Part shown: piece by piece, positions 38,036-51,038 of the stretch
Layout of the letters: the number at the start of each line of letters is the position of its first letter
Position numbering within the stretch: the first letter of the stretch is position 1
Assembly (NCBI GenBank): GCA_018697195.1
Contig: CM031858.1
Span: 76,780,818 to 76,844,817, forward strand
Source of the DNA: Certhia americana
Taxonomy: Eukaryota > Chordata > Aves > Passeriformes > Certhiidae
DNA: 64,000 nt
Direction of reading: 5' to 3'
Made by a program: the position numbers and the translations under genes
Notes under the pieces: generated by a model
Databases searched by the model: none
What the model was told of the DNA's origin: nothing
The model's input: only the letters and a program-made list of their open reading frames with translations

Positions 38036-41000
38036 AGTTTTAGTCTTTTGCAGTGTCAGCTGCTTTCAACTCCCATTCCCTCTAGTGGAAATGAAGATAA
38101 TTTGCAACAGTTAACAATGTGTCCTAACACCAGCAGCTCTGAGTGCATCCATTATTTTGCAAGGATGGATGATGCATGCAGGGAAGGCAATGACAGCTAG
38201 TTGTTCTGCTGAAGCTACAGTGGCTTTGTGTTTTTTTGTTTGTGTTTTGGCTTTTAATTTTTTGTTTACTTATTGGGGGTTGTGATTTTTGATCGTTTGT
38301 TTTGTGGGCTTTTTTTTTAAGTAATAGGAGTGTTACATAAGTAACTGTTGACACCTCAGAAAGAAACAGTTAAAAGCTGTACAGTTTAGCCAACATACCC
38401 AGAGGCTGTTCTCTGTAGGAGTTTCAATTTAATGAGCTTCAGAAGCCTCTTAAGACTTGCTTACGTGATGAAATGTTTAACAGATTTGTGTTTAGCTATT
38501 AGGAGAGCATGAAGTTTCCTTTTGTGTGGGGCATGCTTGCAGTGATGAGGAATTTTCACTTTATAATCAAATGAGTTCTCAAAACCCCAGTCTGTCATAC
38601 AGTTAGCAATAAAGAATTTGTACTGGCTTAGGAAAGGGATACATAATGAGATATCAGCTACGTCACAGTCTGTTCATATATACTTGAATTTGTGTCCATT
38701 GGCTTAAGGGAAGCCGCTATCATGTTTGCTTAGATTTATCTGATGTGAAAGATTACTGGAGGTATGCCACTACACTTGAAAGAGAAACTACATTTTCTGT
38801 GCCTTGATGTCTCTGAAGCTTTGTGTATGGATTTAGGAGGAGGGTTGGCTTCTGTCCTTCCTGCTAGCTTGGAATGTAAGCAAAGAAAAACAAACACATC
38901 TTCCTAAGACTCTGAGAAGATAGCTCTGCAGCCCTCCTGAAGGGTCCAAAAGGGATGCTGCTTCTTGGCTGTTTTCTCACTCAGTGGTCACTCAGACTTT
39001 CATTTGCTAAAATGGGACAAGTCTAGAGCTTCCTTGATTTGAACCATGCCTCTGTTGCTAGAAAACCATGCTTCAGCTGTTCATATAACTATTTTTTTTT
39101 AAATTTACATAGATAAAAATCTTAACAAAGTGGTTTCTTCCCTCTGTTTAATTAATTTCATCAAAATGTTTCTCTTTAATTTTTCTAAGTGGATTAAAAT
39201 CTTATATATCCAGTAAGTTATTATGATATCTGTATTTTGAGGTTTAAAGAGAGAAAAAACACCAATATTTAAAAGACTGACCTTTGTTTTTCCATCTGGC
39301 CCCTATTTTCAGTTATTTTATGCTGACTCTAGAGCAACCCTATTTTTCATTAAAGGCTATACTATTTTCTTGAGTGACTTTTAAAATATCTGTCCATCTT
39401 TTAAAATTCCTGAAGTGTAAATAGACATTTTGTCATAGGGAAATGCTGAATATGAAAAGTCAGCAAATAGGTGAGATTGTGGCAGTAGTCCAAAGCTGAT
39501 TTTCAGAAGGTTGATTTATCCAGGAAACGTACTGGAAAAAAAGTTGCACTTAGAGTGGATTTCTTATGGGACAAACAAGGATTCCCATAATAGTAATTTC
39601 TTTGTTTCCATGTGCTTTGGACCAGTCTTACCTTTGTGCATGTTATTTTTTCCACATCTTTCCTTTATTTTACTTCAGTATCAGTGCACACTGAGCCGTT
39701 AAAATCAATTCCTTAGTTACACATTTTGGTCATTGCTTTTCTGACAGAGTAGCGTGTATTTTTAGTGCTCCTCTGTATCATGTATTAAATTAAATGCATT
39801 TGTATGAGTGGTTTTAGGGTAGGATGAAAAACTCCATAGGCTCACATCAGATCAGTTTATTCCAAAGGTCTTGATTCTGCATGTACATAGTAATTTGACA
39901 ACCTTTTCCTTCACTGGTCTTCCAAATTCCTAGGAACTGAATGTGCATATTTTAAATATAGGTCAAGATTCTCACCCAGCACATTATGTACACATCAATA
40001 TATCCTTCTTCTCAGTAAAACATTTAACTGCCAGTTCTTATGCTGAATCGTACAAAGTATCAACATTTTATAAATCATTATAATATTTTCACCTATTGTA
40101 ATATTGATTTATTCTACTTTCTTTCGCTAGGGAAAAAAAAAAAAAATTCCTCTCCATGCATCTCCATCAAGTTAAAAATAACCTCTTGGTTATCTTAAGA
40201 CACCCTCTAGAACAGAGCTGTCTTTATGATAAAATTCAGTGTGAGATACTCATTAGTTTTCATCTTAGCAGAAATTTTCAGGCAAGAAAACAAGCATGAA
40301 ATTAATATGGGAATTGGACTTCATTGTCTTGATTTTGCTGACACTGAAGTTTGACATCAGAGTCGGAGAACTTTGAGAACTATGGAATTGATAAGATTTT
40401 TTTTATTTTATTTTATTTTTTTAATTGCCATTCTTGTGCCAAGAAGAAAGCAGAAACTATCCAATGGAGTCAAAATGCAGAAGAATAATTTCAGCTTCTT
40501 TCTAGAAATGCACTAGTAGTGTTATGTGCAGGGTGATGCGGTTTTCGTGATTGTTTTTGTCTTGTTTTTTACTTGCTTTTGTTTGGTTTTAAAGGTTTTG
40601 TTTGCTTGTTTCTTTTTTAAGTTGTTGAAACCCACCAATAAAAAAGGAAGGAGCTGTTGGTTGTGAGAAGCCATATCTGAATTCTATTAGGACTGCATGT
40701 CCTGCAAAGCTGACAATGAATCCAAACCCTCCAGGTGTCACAAAGGCGCTGACCATGGTTCCTCTATTCCTTTTATTGTAGGACTTGCTGGATTTTGTAC
40801 TTTTTATATTTTTTACTTTGTAACTAACTGTCCTCTAGGAAATAACTACTGCGACTGCTTTCCATTTAGACAAACAAGAAGATATTTTTCCGTTTAGTTT
40901 TCTTATTCCATACAACCTAATTTATACATGCCTGGTTATCATATAAATCCTGTAATCATAATTGACATCTATTCTTGTAAGACTTTGAGGGACAGTTTTA

Positions 41001-42364
41001 GTGGGTCACACAATTGTCAAAGTACATGAGAATCAAGGGTTGTGGTTTTATTATGAATTTTGTTTTAAATAAAATAGATTTCCTTTGTTTCTATTAAGAA
41101 ATAATTGCAATTGAATAATTATAATTTTGTTTCAAAGTGGGTTTTAATTAGATTTTTTTAAAAATATTTTTTTCTTCTATTGGAATTTGCAGTCCCTCGC
41201 TCTAGGTTTCATACTACAGAACAAAATAGATCATTGTGAAGTACATCTGGTTGCTGATTTCTCATGTCTCCTCTTATCTGTTTTGTAGATAACTTCTCTG
41301 ATGGTATATAAGATGTTACTACTTATGCATTTAGAAGAACCATCAAGAGAAATTGATATTTTAAAAATTGTGTAAAGAGAGAGTACTACTCCTTCTGAAT
41401 TCTATCATTGTTTGCAGTCAGCTTTAATAACAGTGAAAATTCTTGCTTTATCCATATGTATATTTAGTGGGTGATCTGCTCATATGACAAGAATGTGAGC
41501 TTGACTGTCTTTTTTTAACCCTTCATTCTATTAGTGTGTGTCTGGAGTAATTTGTATAACATTTCTGGAACATATTTTTGATATTAAATTGTCTCTATTG
41601 ACTGTATGATCTTTTAGATAAAAAATTGTGATTTTATGAATAAGCTATGACTTGATAAGAAGTAACTTCATATGAATCCTGCCAGTGGATGTGGAGAGCT
41701 GAGAGACCTATTAGCATTTTTGAGAGACAATATTGTGACTAGTAGCATTGGCAGTGATTTGGGGGGCTTGCTTTCTTATCAGATTCTTCACTTGGAGGTA
41801 TTTCAATTTACCTTCCCTTTTCTACACAAACTGAAAAGAAGTCCAGGAACTCAAGCAAGGTAAATGTGTGAATCCTATGTTGATCTATGTGTGCCTCTGC
41901 TCTGTGCATTCAGAGATTGAAAACTTGTGGTAATCCCTTTAAGACAGTATTTAGTATGGCATCAGGTTGCAGAGGTGTCTTAGCTGAAAACTTATCAGTT
42001 CTAGAAGTTTGGAAGTTATTCCATTAGAGCCAAGTATACCTTTTGGCAAGGGTAATGGGAAAATGAAGAAATTAAAATATAATATGTTAATATGATGATC
42101 ATTTGATATGGAATAATAACGAATTTTTCTTTGTGTCAAAGCTATTTGAAATTTCCCCACATTCTGAATTTGGTAAAATAATTTTTTCAAACTTCTGCTT
42201 TTCAACAGAAGCACATTTTCAAGTGGAATTTTATCATGGCTGTCTACCCTGTCAGCTGATTTGCAGTTTTTCTTTAATTAAGTAATACTGGCATTTTTAA
42301 AATCTGGGCTGGGGGGAAGAAGAGAAAAGAAAAATTACTAGTAAAGCTGTCTTTTATTTGAAAA
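38036..42364. other. non-coding stretch
   Basis: No gene is supported. It holds a T/G-rich tract at about 38225-38320, a (TTTTA)n piece at about 40400-40425, another T/G-rich piece at about 40545-40620 and a 15-A run near 40134. Open frames are at most 66 codons, apart from an 87-codon minus frame at 41951-42214 without a domain. Confidence 0.6.
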
Positions 42365-42995
42365 GTGATAGGCAGGAGCAGTTCTTTGTCTGAGCAGAGC
42401 CTCTTCCATGTTGTGGTGGTGCTGCAGGACAATGGGCCAATTGATCCTTCTCTGATAGCCCTGAAGGAGCCAGGTGAGTGGCATCTGTTTGCTGTGACAG
42501 GGTCATTGAAATTCCTCAGTTGGTTGCTTTTGCATTGTGCTTGTGGTGATCAGTTGGTCTGCAGAAACTTGGCAAAGCTTTCTAGAGTTAATACAATAGC
42601 CATGGTGAACACAAAACTGCACCAGCTTATGGTGTTGATCTGCAGTTTGGTACACTATGACACCACTACCTGTTTCTGACACTTGGTCCTTATAGATACA
42701 TGGTACATGAGCCTGAACCAAAGGGGTTTTGATGTAGAAAGTCTATACACACACTTGAAGTAGGCTTTTGTGCTGTTGATTACTTTATGAGGCAGGATCA
42801 GTGTGATGGCAAATATAAGCAAAGGCTAAACTCAGCTTTTTTGTTTGTTTACTGGAAGCACTCACAGATGTTCCTTTATGGGAAGCTGTTTGCTATAAAT
42901 TCTGCTGATATGGAGCTCACTTCAGATGTATTTGCACCACTAGATTTGAGACACTTCCTAGAAGTGTCTGAAATTAGGGATTGGCAAATACTTAA
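42365..42995 (+). pseudogene. unidentified, disrupted protein-like relic
   Basis: One about 630-base block reads like a degraded protein on the + strand. One frame is open from 42365 to a TGA at 42677-42679, continues protein-like for about 27 codons to a TAG near 42761, and then the reading passes to another frame from 42787 to about 42995. Residue mix is protein-like, with short strings such as EPGEWHLF, LAKLSRVNTIAMV, LNQRGFDVESLYTHL and FAPLDLRHFLEVSEIRDW. It lacks introns, has at least two stops and one frameshift, and ends before a T/G tract. I cannot name its parent. An old processed pseudogene, a transposon protein or a virus-derived insert are all possible. A chance run of open frames is the main alternative. 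Confidence 0.35.
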
Positions 42996-45153
42996 AAGAT
43001 CCTTTATTCTTGTTTTTTGGGTTTTTTTTTTTGGTTTTGTTCTGTTTTGTTTTTAAGATCTAGAGGCATTAAAATTTTAATCTTAACAAAACTTTTTAAA
43101 AAAAATTCATCTACTGACAATAGATACTGAAATTAAGATTACAGTCCAGCATGAATATGTTGTGCATTCATTATATAGCATGTAAGTGTGCTACTTCACT
43201 AGACAAAATTATATGCAATTTCTAGATTACTGATGCACATTCTATATGCTATCAGGATACCAAAATTTTCTCATTTTGGTGGACTACATATTATTATTGA
43301 TTCTGTGAAAAAACAACTACAGGTGTTGATTAACAATGGCAATCATATACTAAGTAGTGTAAAAGTCATAGACTAATATTTCAGTTTACTTTCCAGTAAT
43401 TACCTGTGGACTTTCAAATTATTGCTTTGTTTTGATATTCATTCATCACTGGAAGTGAAAATGGCAAGGAAACCAATAGTGCATAATCTGGAACATTTTA
43501 AATGTTTATGGATTTCTTAGCATAATTAGAAAATTTAAGTGGTATTACTCTTTCAGATCAGTAGAGGCATATATTAATTACTACAGTAATTGTCTTCTCA
43601 AGGACAATGATTTAACACTGTTGGAAATGATGCTGAGACTACTGATTTCTTATGTCTTCATTAGTGTGAATGAAAACTGCAGCTGAAAAAAACCAAACAA
43701 GTCTTTTATTAAGCTGCTGTTAACACTGTTAATTGTAAATTTAATAGAGTTGTCAAAAGATATTTAATAATATTGCTTTGAGTTTTCAACTGTCCCTGAA
43801 CTTCAGTTACTGTCATGTCATTAGTAGTCACAAATATCAACTGAGAGCAGCTTGATAGAAGTCCTCTTCCTCTAAAACTGAAATTTTATCAATAAATATT
43901 GGTTCACCCTGCCTGCGTAAATGAACAATGTCATTGGCTCAAATACTATTCTGTAGAAATGCATTAAAATGCAAATTCATGTATTTCAGCCCTTGAGCTG
44001 TTTCATTCCATCCCTAAAATACATAATGATAATAATCAACATCATCATCATCATCAAATCTTAATAGTCTACTAGGTATTAAAACCAATACTCAGTCTAA
44101 GAATAATCTGATTGATCTTGTTTGATTTTCAAGTTTAACAGTACTTAAAATCTAATTTATTTAATATATATTTTAAAGCTTAAACCATGTTTTTATTTAA
44201 GTAAAGGTAATGGGGAAAATAATAGTGGGCTTAACTTCAATTTTTAGTACGACAGGTCTTTCCTCTTTAATTTTTGTCTTTTTTGTACATGCACTTTTAA
44301 TATACAAGTACACTCCTGCAAATGGAATCACATACGAATAAGGTGAAGCTGCTAGATGAGGATGTACTCTTAGGATGATTCTCTTGCATTTACCAAGAGT
44401 ATTAAATGTGCAAGGCTATAGATAATGCAGACTCCAGAAATGTCCATCAGAATAAAATACATGATATTTTTGTTCTCACAAGCTTAATCTTTACTATCCT
44501 TTCATGAGATTAAAAAAAAAAAAAAAAAAAAAAAAAAGAATAGGCTAAGAGTGAAGAAGTCCTAAAAAAAGTGCATTGATTTCACCAAGTTTGGAAAAGA
44601 TTAGGAGAAAAGTAATCCAAGAAAGAACAAACCACCTGATGGCTGTGTATAGAATTAGCAAGTAGTGTGCCATTTGCTCCAGAAAAAAATAATTTTAGTT
44701 AATTATATTTATATTTAAGTGGTTACTTAAATTTAATTGTAATAATTCCACAAAAGAGCTGTATGTCAAAGCAGAAAGTTCAGTGAAAGGAGCAGAAAAA
44801 AATACTAAAGACAAAATTTTGGAAAGCCGTTGTAAGAGTAAATGTCATGGAGCTGATGAAAAGACTTCACCTTGAATACTGTGTTTATGTCAAAATCCAT
44901 TTTGAAATATAAAATGAGTGCACTTTGTAACAGAGATAAGTTATAAGACATGGCAAAGATCATCATGTGAAAAAAATACCATGCACACAGGCACTCACTA
45001 TGTTTAGCTTGGAAAAGAAAGGAATAGACCAAAGTGCATTTACAGCTTGGCACAATTCTTCATGGAGTCATGTGTTATTGATATTGTTAAGCCAAAATTT
45101 TAGGAAAGGAACAAGTGAAGACATTTAACATCCACGTGCACACTATCTATATT
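42996..45153. other. non-coding stretch
   Basis: No gene is supported. It has a T/G-rich tract at 43012-43062, an (ATC)n run at about 44041-44055 and a 26-A run at 44512-44537. The 82-codon minus frame at 44805-45053 shows no domain. Confidence 0.6.
44512..44537. repeat. poly(A) tract
   Basis: A run of 26 A on the + strand. It could be the tail of a retrotransposed transcript, but the sequence upstream is not recognisable and no flanking duplication was found. Confidence 0.9.
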
Positions 45154-45245
45154 GGCCACATTGGTTTGATTTCAATTGATCTTGGAAATTAAGCATATTG
45201 GATCTGTTTAGCAGAGTCCTGTGAGACCATCTGGAAATCCCAGGT
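45154..45245 (+). mobile_element. 5S-rRNA-derived SINE head (AmnSINE1-type relic)
   Basis: The 92 bases align colinearly with vertebrate 5S rRNA from its GGCCA near the 5' end to the CCGGGT near the 3' end. Matching blocks are GGCCACA, TTGATCTTGGAA (5S: CTGATCTCGGAA), TTAAGCA (CTAAGCA), TCTGTTTAG (CCTGGTTAG), GTGAGACC (GGGAGACC) and TCTGGAAATCCCAGGT (CCTGGGAATACCGGGT). A gap of about 11 nt lies near the GCGCCCGAT part. Box A/C promoter bases are mutated, so it is not a working 5S gene. A 5S-derived head is known in AmnSINE1, an ancient amniote SINE with examples that became enhancers. The 280 bases downstream may hold its body and Deu domain, but I could not confirm that. Confidence 0.7.
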
Positions 45246-46525
45246 AATTGACAAACAAGCCAAATATCATAATGTGGGAGAGAGTACCAAAAGCAAAGGA
45301 GATGAAAGGCTCCATCAGGTTTTGTTGTCATTCCTGAGCTGACAGAAATATAGGATGGAGCGTGTTGCTTCATATGAGCCCTGCCAAGGTACTCAGTAAA
45401 GAGAAACCTGCTGCACTTAGTAGGGGTGGGGCTTTCCCAAGTGGTTACTGTTAGGAGCAGTTGTACTTCTCTACCATCATCCACCTTCACCATGAGAGGC
45501 GAAAAAGCATATAAAAAAGAAGGCATGCTGGAATAGTTCTTCTTGGAATGTTCCGTGCATGTATGATTAATGAAAAAGATTACTTGAACTTATTTTATGA
45601 AGTTCTTATCTGTTAAAAAAAAGCCTGTAACACTGCGGATTACCATTTTAGATCCTGTGTTGCTTTCCTTTCATACATAAATCCCAGAAAAACACAGTGA
45701 TTTATTATAGACTGTGGTCATGTAGTACAAAACTGAATCCAAAATAACATTTGAATTAATATAATGCATCAGAAAAAAAGAATTAAATTTAATAATAAAT
45801 GAGCATTTAGATGTGATTCACTCAGAAGGAAATCAGCCATCTCTTCTTAACTTGATCTGTTCATACATTACAAATATAAACCGATATGAGTAAAAGACTT
45901 ACATACTGCTAAATCAAGATTTCCAGTATCTGAACTAGTCTATTCCATGCCCTCTCAGGTTATTTGTACTTCTTCTTAAAATGAAAAAAAAAAAAAATTC
46001 TCTAAAAATAAAAATTCAGATAAGTTTTCTGATTTATTATCTCAAACTTTTAATTGGATTTCAAGTTTTATGACTAAATCTACAAGTTGTATGAATTTTC
46101 ATTTCTTTTCAGTGGCCAACATTTAATGATTTGAATATTCTTCATTTAAGGATTTTGTTTCCACGTAAGTCAGTATACCTGTTATGTTTTTGTAAAACAT
46201 GACTGCTTCTGCTAGAACAGATGTCATCTGCATTGTAAAATAACAGTGTTTTATGGGAAGCTTTTAAGCAAAACCACCGTAATTTAGTTTGCTTAATGTC
46301 AGACATGAGCCCACACTACAACAGAAGTGCTCTAAATGTCAAAACAAATCAATTTTGCAAATGTCAGACCGACATTAATGAAAGCTCAGCTCTTTCACTA
46401 AGAATACTCTCTTAATTCATAATAAATACTGCATTTTATACCATGGTCATTTATAACAGAAGATGTGTATATGGTTACCACCACTGCTACAGAATTTGTT
46501 TCACAGTTCAGGTGTATTGTAATGA
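45246..46525. other. non-coding stretch, possible SINE body and conserved element
   Basis: 45246-45530 is somewhat GC-richer and may be the remainder of the 5S-headed SINE. The 127-codon minus frame at 45143-45526 runs antisense through the 5S-like head and is therefore not a gene. 46210-46520 is complex sequence with AACCACCGTAATTTAG and CAATTTTGCAAATGTC words, and could be conserved non-coding DNA. Confidence 0.45.
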
Positions 46526-46760
46526 CTGAAGTTTTCAATCATGGAATAATCTAGGTAGGACCCCAAAAGGCTAGCTGGCCTTTTCAACTTTTTTTTTACA
46601 CTTGGAACACAGTGTTCTGACATGAGGAAAATGTGACATTGAAAACTGAAGCAAAGAAAGCAGTGAATACCTCAGCCTTTTCCATGTAGTTACCCTCCTT
46701 CAGTAGCAGGGCCACCTTTCTGGGGTCTTCCTCTTATTCATTTCTGTATAATGTGTATAA
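46526..46760 (-). mobile_element. CR1 LINE remnant, including an ORF2 piece
   Basis: On the minus strand, bases about 46682 to 46640 translate as EKAEVFTAFFASVFN. This closely matches the stretch between endonuclease and reverse transcriptase of CR1 ORF2 (typically KAEVLNAFFASVFT). The + strand side around 46540-46575 ('catggaataatctaggtagg') resembles a reverse CR1 3' end, so two pieces may be joined by an internal deletion. No intact ORF remains. Confidence 0.7.
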
Positions 46761-47517
46761 AAATTATACATTTAGGTACTTTATATTTAATGAAAGGCTG
46801 GATATTTAGCAGTTAACAACTCCACTTCTTTAAGCAAATGAGTCCTGTCATTGAAGTGAAAGCTCTAAGTGCCTCGATGAATTAGGAAGGAGAACCAGTG
46901 CCATGTGACTTGGTAAACCAAATGCAGCTGAATACCACAGCAGCTGTTTAGAATATCTCTGGTTCATACTTCAAAAAAGAATTTATTTGGAGAACTTTGA
47001 GATAGTGAAGAAATTTGAAGCTTCCAACAAAACCCAAATTGTCCAATATAGATATTATAAAAAAAAAAAAAAGTTTTTGCTGTTTAAGTATTGCTCTGCA
47101 ATTAACTATATAGAATAAATGTTTGTTACATGGTTAGACAAGGAGTAGCCATGTCACTTGCAAATGAAAGGTGATTATACTCCTTTCAAGTAGAATACAC
47201 AGTTGTGCTTAGGCACTGTCTATCTACATTCCCTCTTGGCCCATTGTCCGATACTAAATAAAAGATAATTACTTAGAGAAAATGTACTCTGCATACACAT
47301 TTATACTATTTGGAGACATCAGCAAAATTATAAGGACTGTATTTGCTTCACCCAAACCCCTTAACAACTTATCATCAACTCAGTAACAAAAAAACAAAAA
47401 AAAAATCTGAAAGGTTTAGGTATGCTGTTTGGTGATTACACTTGTTTCCTATAAATATATAATGAATACCTCAGTAGCCGTACAATTACCACATGAAAAA
47501 TTACACTTATTTTTCAG
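46761..47517. other. non-coding stretch
   Basis: No gene is supported; nothing recognisable apart from short A runs at about 47060 and 47390. Confidence 0.6.
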
Positions 47518-47606
47518 ATCAGTTTGTAGAAGGCAGCCACATGATGGTTTTCGAGAAGTCAGGAGCAACTTTCAGTGTTGTAGTTCCAGACTGTCTCTGT
47601 ATCTAG
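47518..47606 (+). other. speculative terminal exon or coding relic
   Basis: A pyrimidine-rich stretch ends in TTATTTTTCAG at 47517, a good splice-acceptor shape. The following frame (phase 1) reads about 28 codons to TAG at 47604-47606, with a protein-like string including EGSHMMVFEKSGATFSVVV. AATAAA lies at 47895-47900, a plausible 3' UTR distance. Twenty-eight open codons are not unusual by chance, and no upstream exon was identified. A different frame is open for 149 codons over 47429-47878, but its product is not protein-like. I do not call a gene. Confidence 0.15.
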
Positions 47607-50600
47607 ACTCTCAGACTGGGGAGTATGCTCCAGTTGCTGAGCTTGACTTTGTTCCCAGCATGTTGGGAAAAGAGATGAGCATTCACCTCCTGCCCCCATT
47701 CTCTACCATCTGTCCTTGGAAAAATTTTGAGCATGAAAACTGTAGAGCATCATGGAAAGCCAGGCCTCATCGCAGAGTCTACAGGATGTGTATTTTCTCA
47801 AGGACATCTAAAGTAGCTTGTTTACTTGATACCTTCTCTACTACATTGTGCTTCATGCAGGTCACCGATATTGAATAATATAATACAAAGGCTCAATAAA
47901 TGAAACAAGTTTTTTAGGGAATATCTTTCATACTAACTTGCAAAGAGAGAGAACAGCAGAAAGTAGAGTTTCTGCAATTTTATCTAATACTAGTTTGGCT
48001 GTTAGATTGGATGAGAACATTGTGAACATTTACGCTTAATTGAATGATATGATTTCCAAGGAATGATGACACATAAATGTACAGCAATACTTAACGGGAA
48101 AATAACAGCTGAAAATATTAATCTATTAAATTATTACTGTGTGAATTCAACTAGATATATTTTTTGAAATTAAACAAGAATAAATCTCAAAGAAATCCTG
48201 TACTTACAGCAGATATCAATAATCAACAATACCTATGGCTACATGGTCAATATTTATCTTTCTTCAAGGACCTTTGTAATTTTCTTGATCTTTTCCAAGA
48301 TAAAAATATCTAAAAACAGGAGGAAACATACATTTCAGCAGTGAAACAAAAGTAATGTTAACTTTTATGTTGAGACTGGTTTTGCCAGTTTTGTTGAGAG
48401 TGCTCTTTGCACTTCCTGACACTGTTTTATCAAATAGTACCATTTTTTGCATTGACCTGCTCATTATCCCAGGTTTTTGTTAGGCAGATAGGCTCTTTAC
48501 TTTATAATCGCTGCATAGTTTTCTTAACTTTCGTTGCTCTTCATTTTAAAAGCATGTTGAACAACTACTCAGTCTTAAAAGTTGTTCCCATTCTATCTAA
48601 TTAATTTGTCTCTGTGTGTTTGGATATTTGTAAATTTAGAAAATGCTTTTCCTTGTGCAGCCGGTTGTGCTGTTTCTCAGCTGGAAAGGTATGAATTGAG
48701 AGGAATTGTCCAACACGAAATCAGGATGTGCATGTTTAATCAAAAGAGAACTCAAAATACAATGTAACTTTTTTTTTTTCATCTGTGATAAATAATAAAA
48801 GATTATTTGTATTAAATGAATTGCTTACTTCAGAATTGAAACACATTATATTTATATTTCAGTTATACTTCAGGTATTTAAATAATGTACTACAAAGTCA
48901 ACAAGGAGCAGAGTTGTGCTTCTAAGATTATTCCCTTTATTAATTTAAGAAATACCTTTGCAAGTCTCATTCCTTTTTAATTCAATACAGATTATTGTTT
49001 ATTTACACACTTCATTTGTTGTAAGGCTCAAAAGCAGATGGAAAAATTGAACTTGTGAAAAATTTTAAATTAAAAAGAAAAATACTTTGACTATAATTTT
49101 CCTTGAAAATTATTTAGCCTTTTGTAAGCACTTCATCAATTGCTGGGTGTCTCACAGGAGTGATTGGTGGAAACCTTTAGTTCTGACAAAGGAAGATGTT
49201 CTCTCAGGTGAAAAGTTTCAAAAGGACTATTTTGTGCCAGGTGGGGGCTATTCTGTGAGCTTCCTTAAGGGCAGTACAAAGTCTAACAGGGATTTATTTC
49301 ACTAATCTGTGCTTGTGCCCCTCCACCCCACGTTTGACTGTTTCAGTTTTTAGTGAACACTTTTAAAAATATCTGTGAAACAGGAAAAGAGGAAAATATT
49401 TTATATTTTAAGAAGTACTTAGCCTTGAGAGTTGGAGAACTCTTCTGAAAATTAGCAATCATTTCTGAAGGACTCATCTTTCATAGTGTGTTTATCAGCA
49501 TGAATAGCTGCCATATCTCACTAATAGAGAATTCCTGTCTTGAAAAACAGAGGAATTTATTCAAACATGATCCAACTGGTAAAAAATTCCATGACATTAT
49601 GTTTTAATGATATCTTGTAGATATATTTCAAAATTGTAGCATCTTTAAAGTTCAGAGGATATACACTATCATAAAGTTTAGTCCTGGAACAACCTCAGCT
49701 CACCAATGGAAGGCTTTAAATCATTGTTGGCATTACCGTTTCAACATCTCATGCACTTGTGCCACTGTAATGATTTTAGAGTACTTTTAACTAAAAAATT
49801 TTTTTCCTAACATTTTATTTTGCCTCTGTTAACCAAAAATCATACTCATAACCAAAAAGTACTGGAAATATATCTCCTTATTCTTCCAAAACAATACATT
49901 TATTTCCAAAGTTTTCAGATGTATTGTATTATTAAATGGCAATCTAAAATATCCCCCTTGACCTAGGGATAAGGCTTTTGTTCCCTTATCTTTAACAAAG
50001 ATTGGACAGGAGTTAAAAAATCTACTGAAATTATTTATAATGGTTTCTTCCAAGCAGGAAGTTTACCCAAAGTGAAATCTGGCAGTACAATTTTAACAGC
50101 TCTGGGATTTACCTCTTGCAAGCTATTGTAAAGGACCTATTTCACTGTACTGGACACAAAACAAGCATATCACTCACTTTTAATGTGCTTATACCATACC
50201 TAGTAACATATTGTAGGCAATATAATGTATATGCTGGTCAAAATTGGTAGTATGTCTAGCAATATTTGACACATTTTAATGCCCATTATTTTACTGGTCC
50301 TAGAATACAAAGAGGAGTAATTTGGTTAGGAAACACCAGAAGTTTAAAATGGATATATTATTCCTACCTAATCAGTAGCACATATGACAGTAATTTTAAC
50401 ATTATTATTGAATTGACTTTCTTATTCAGTGACAGAGCCATGTGTGGCCATATGGGCAAAATAAATTTTGTACTGCATGCCAGAAGGTTTTACTTTGTTA
50501 TTCCAATCCATTTCTGATTCCACACTGGTGGTATCTAGAGCATCAGGGTTTACTTGGAATTCAGTCCATGAAGTCAGCAAAAATCACACTGCTGTGGAGC

Positions 50601-51038
50601 ACTAAAGTGATTATAGCAAAATGGTCTCTGCTCTCTCTCTTTGACATAGTTGTCTCTGTGTAGCCAGAAAGGTATCCACACTTGAGAATTGCTAACTGAA
50701 GTTTACTGGCCTTGAAATAAATGCTTTTATATTAAGTAAAACACTGTTCTTTCTATTTTGATTAAATGACAGTCAGTACACTGTTAGGGTTTTTTGTTGG
50801 GTTTTTGTTTGTTTTCTTGTTTTTATGTGTGGAGGATTTTTTGGGTTTTTTCTTCTGAAAATCTCAAGCAAAGTTTGCATCTGTTACACAGAAATCATGG
50901 AATATCTTTGAACTTTTATTGGTGACTACTTAAAAAATTGAATGTGACGCCAAGGAGGTAGCTCTTCTTGGGTTAAAAAGAAATTGTGACTATAAAATGC
51001 TGGATCTAGGATGTATTAAAGTGTTAAGGAAATTTCCC
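47607..51038. other. non-coding stretch
   Basis: No gene is supported. It has a T/G-rich tract at about 50786-50850. Open frames of 60-83 codons are isolated and lack domains. The sequence is mainly AT-rich. Confidence 0.6.

Noticed and set aside
45154..45245. Functional 5S rRNA gene
   Set aside because: Internal promoter and stem bases are heavily mutated and part of the molecule is missing.
45143..45526. 127-codon minus strand open frame
   Set aside because: It runs antisense through the 5S-rRNA-like SINE head, so the sequence is explained by the repeat.
47429..47878. 149-codon + strand open frame, the longest in the window
   Set aside because: Not protein-like (rich in C, R, S, no domain), no start or splice context, and a few frames of this length are expected in six frames of 64 kb.
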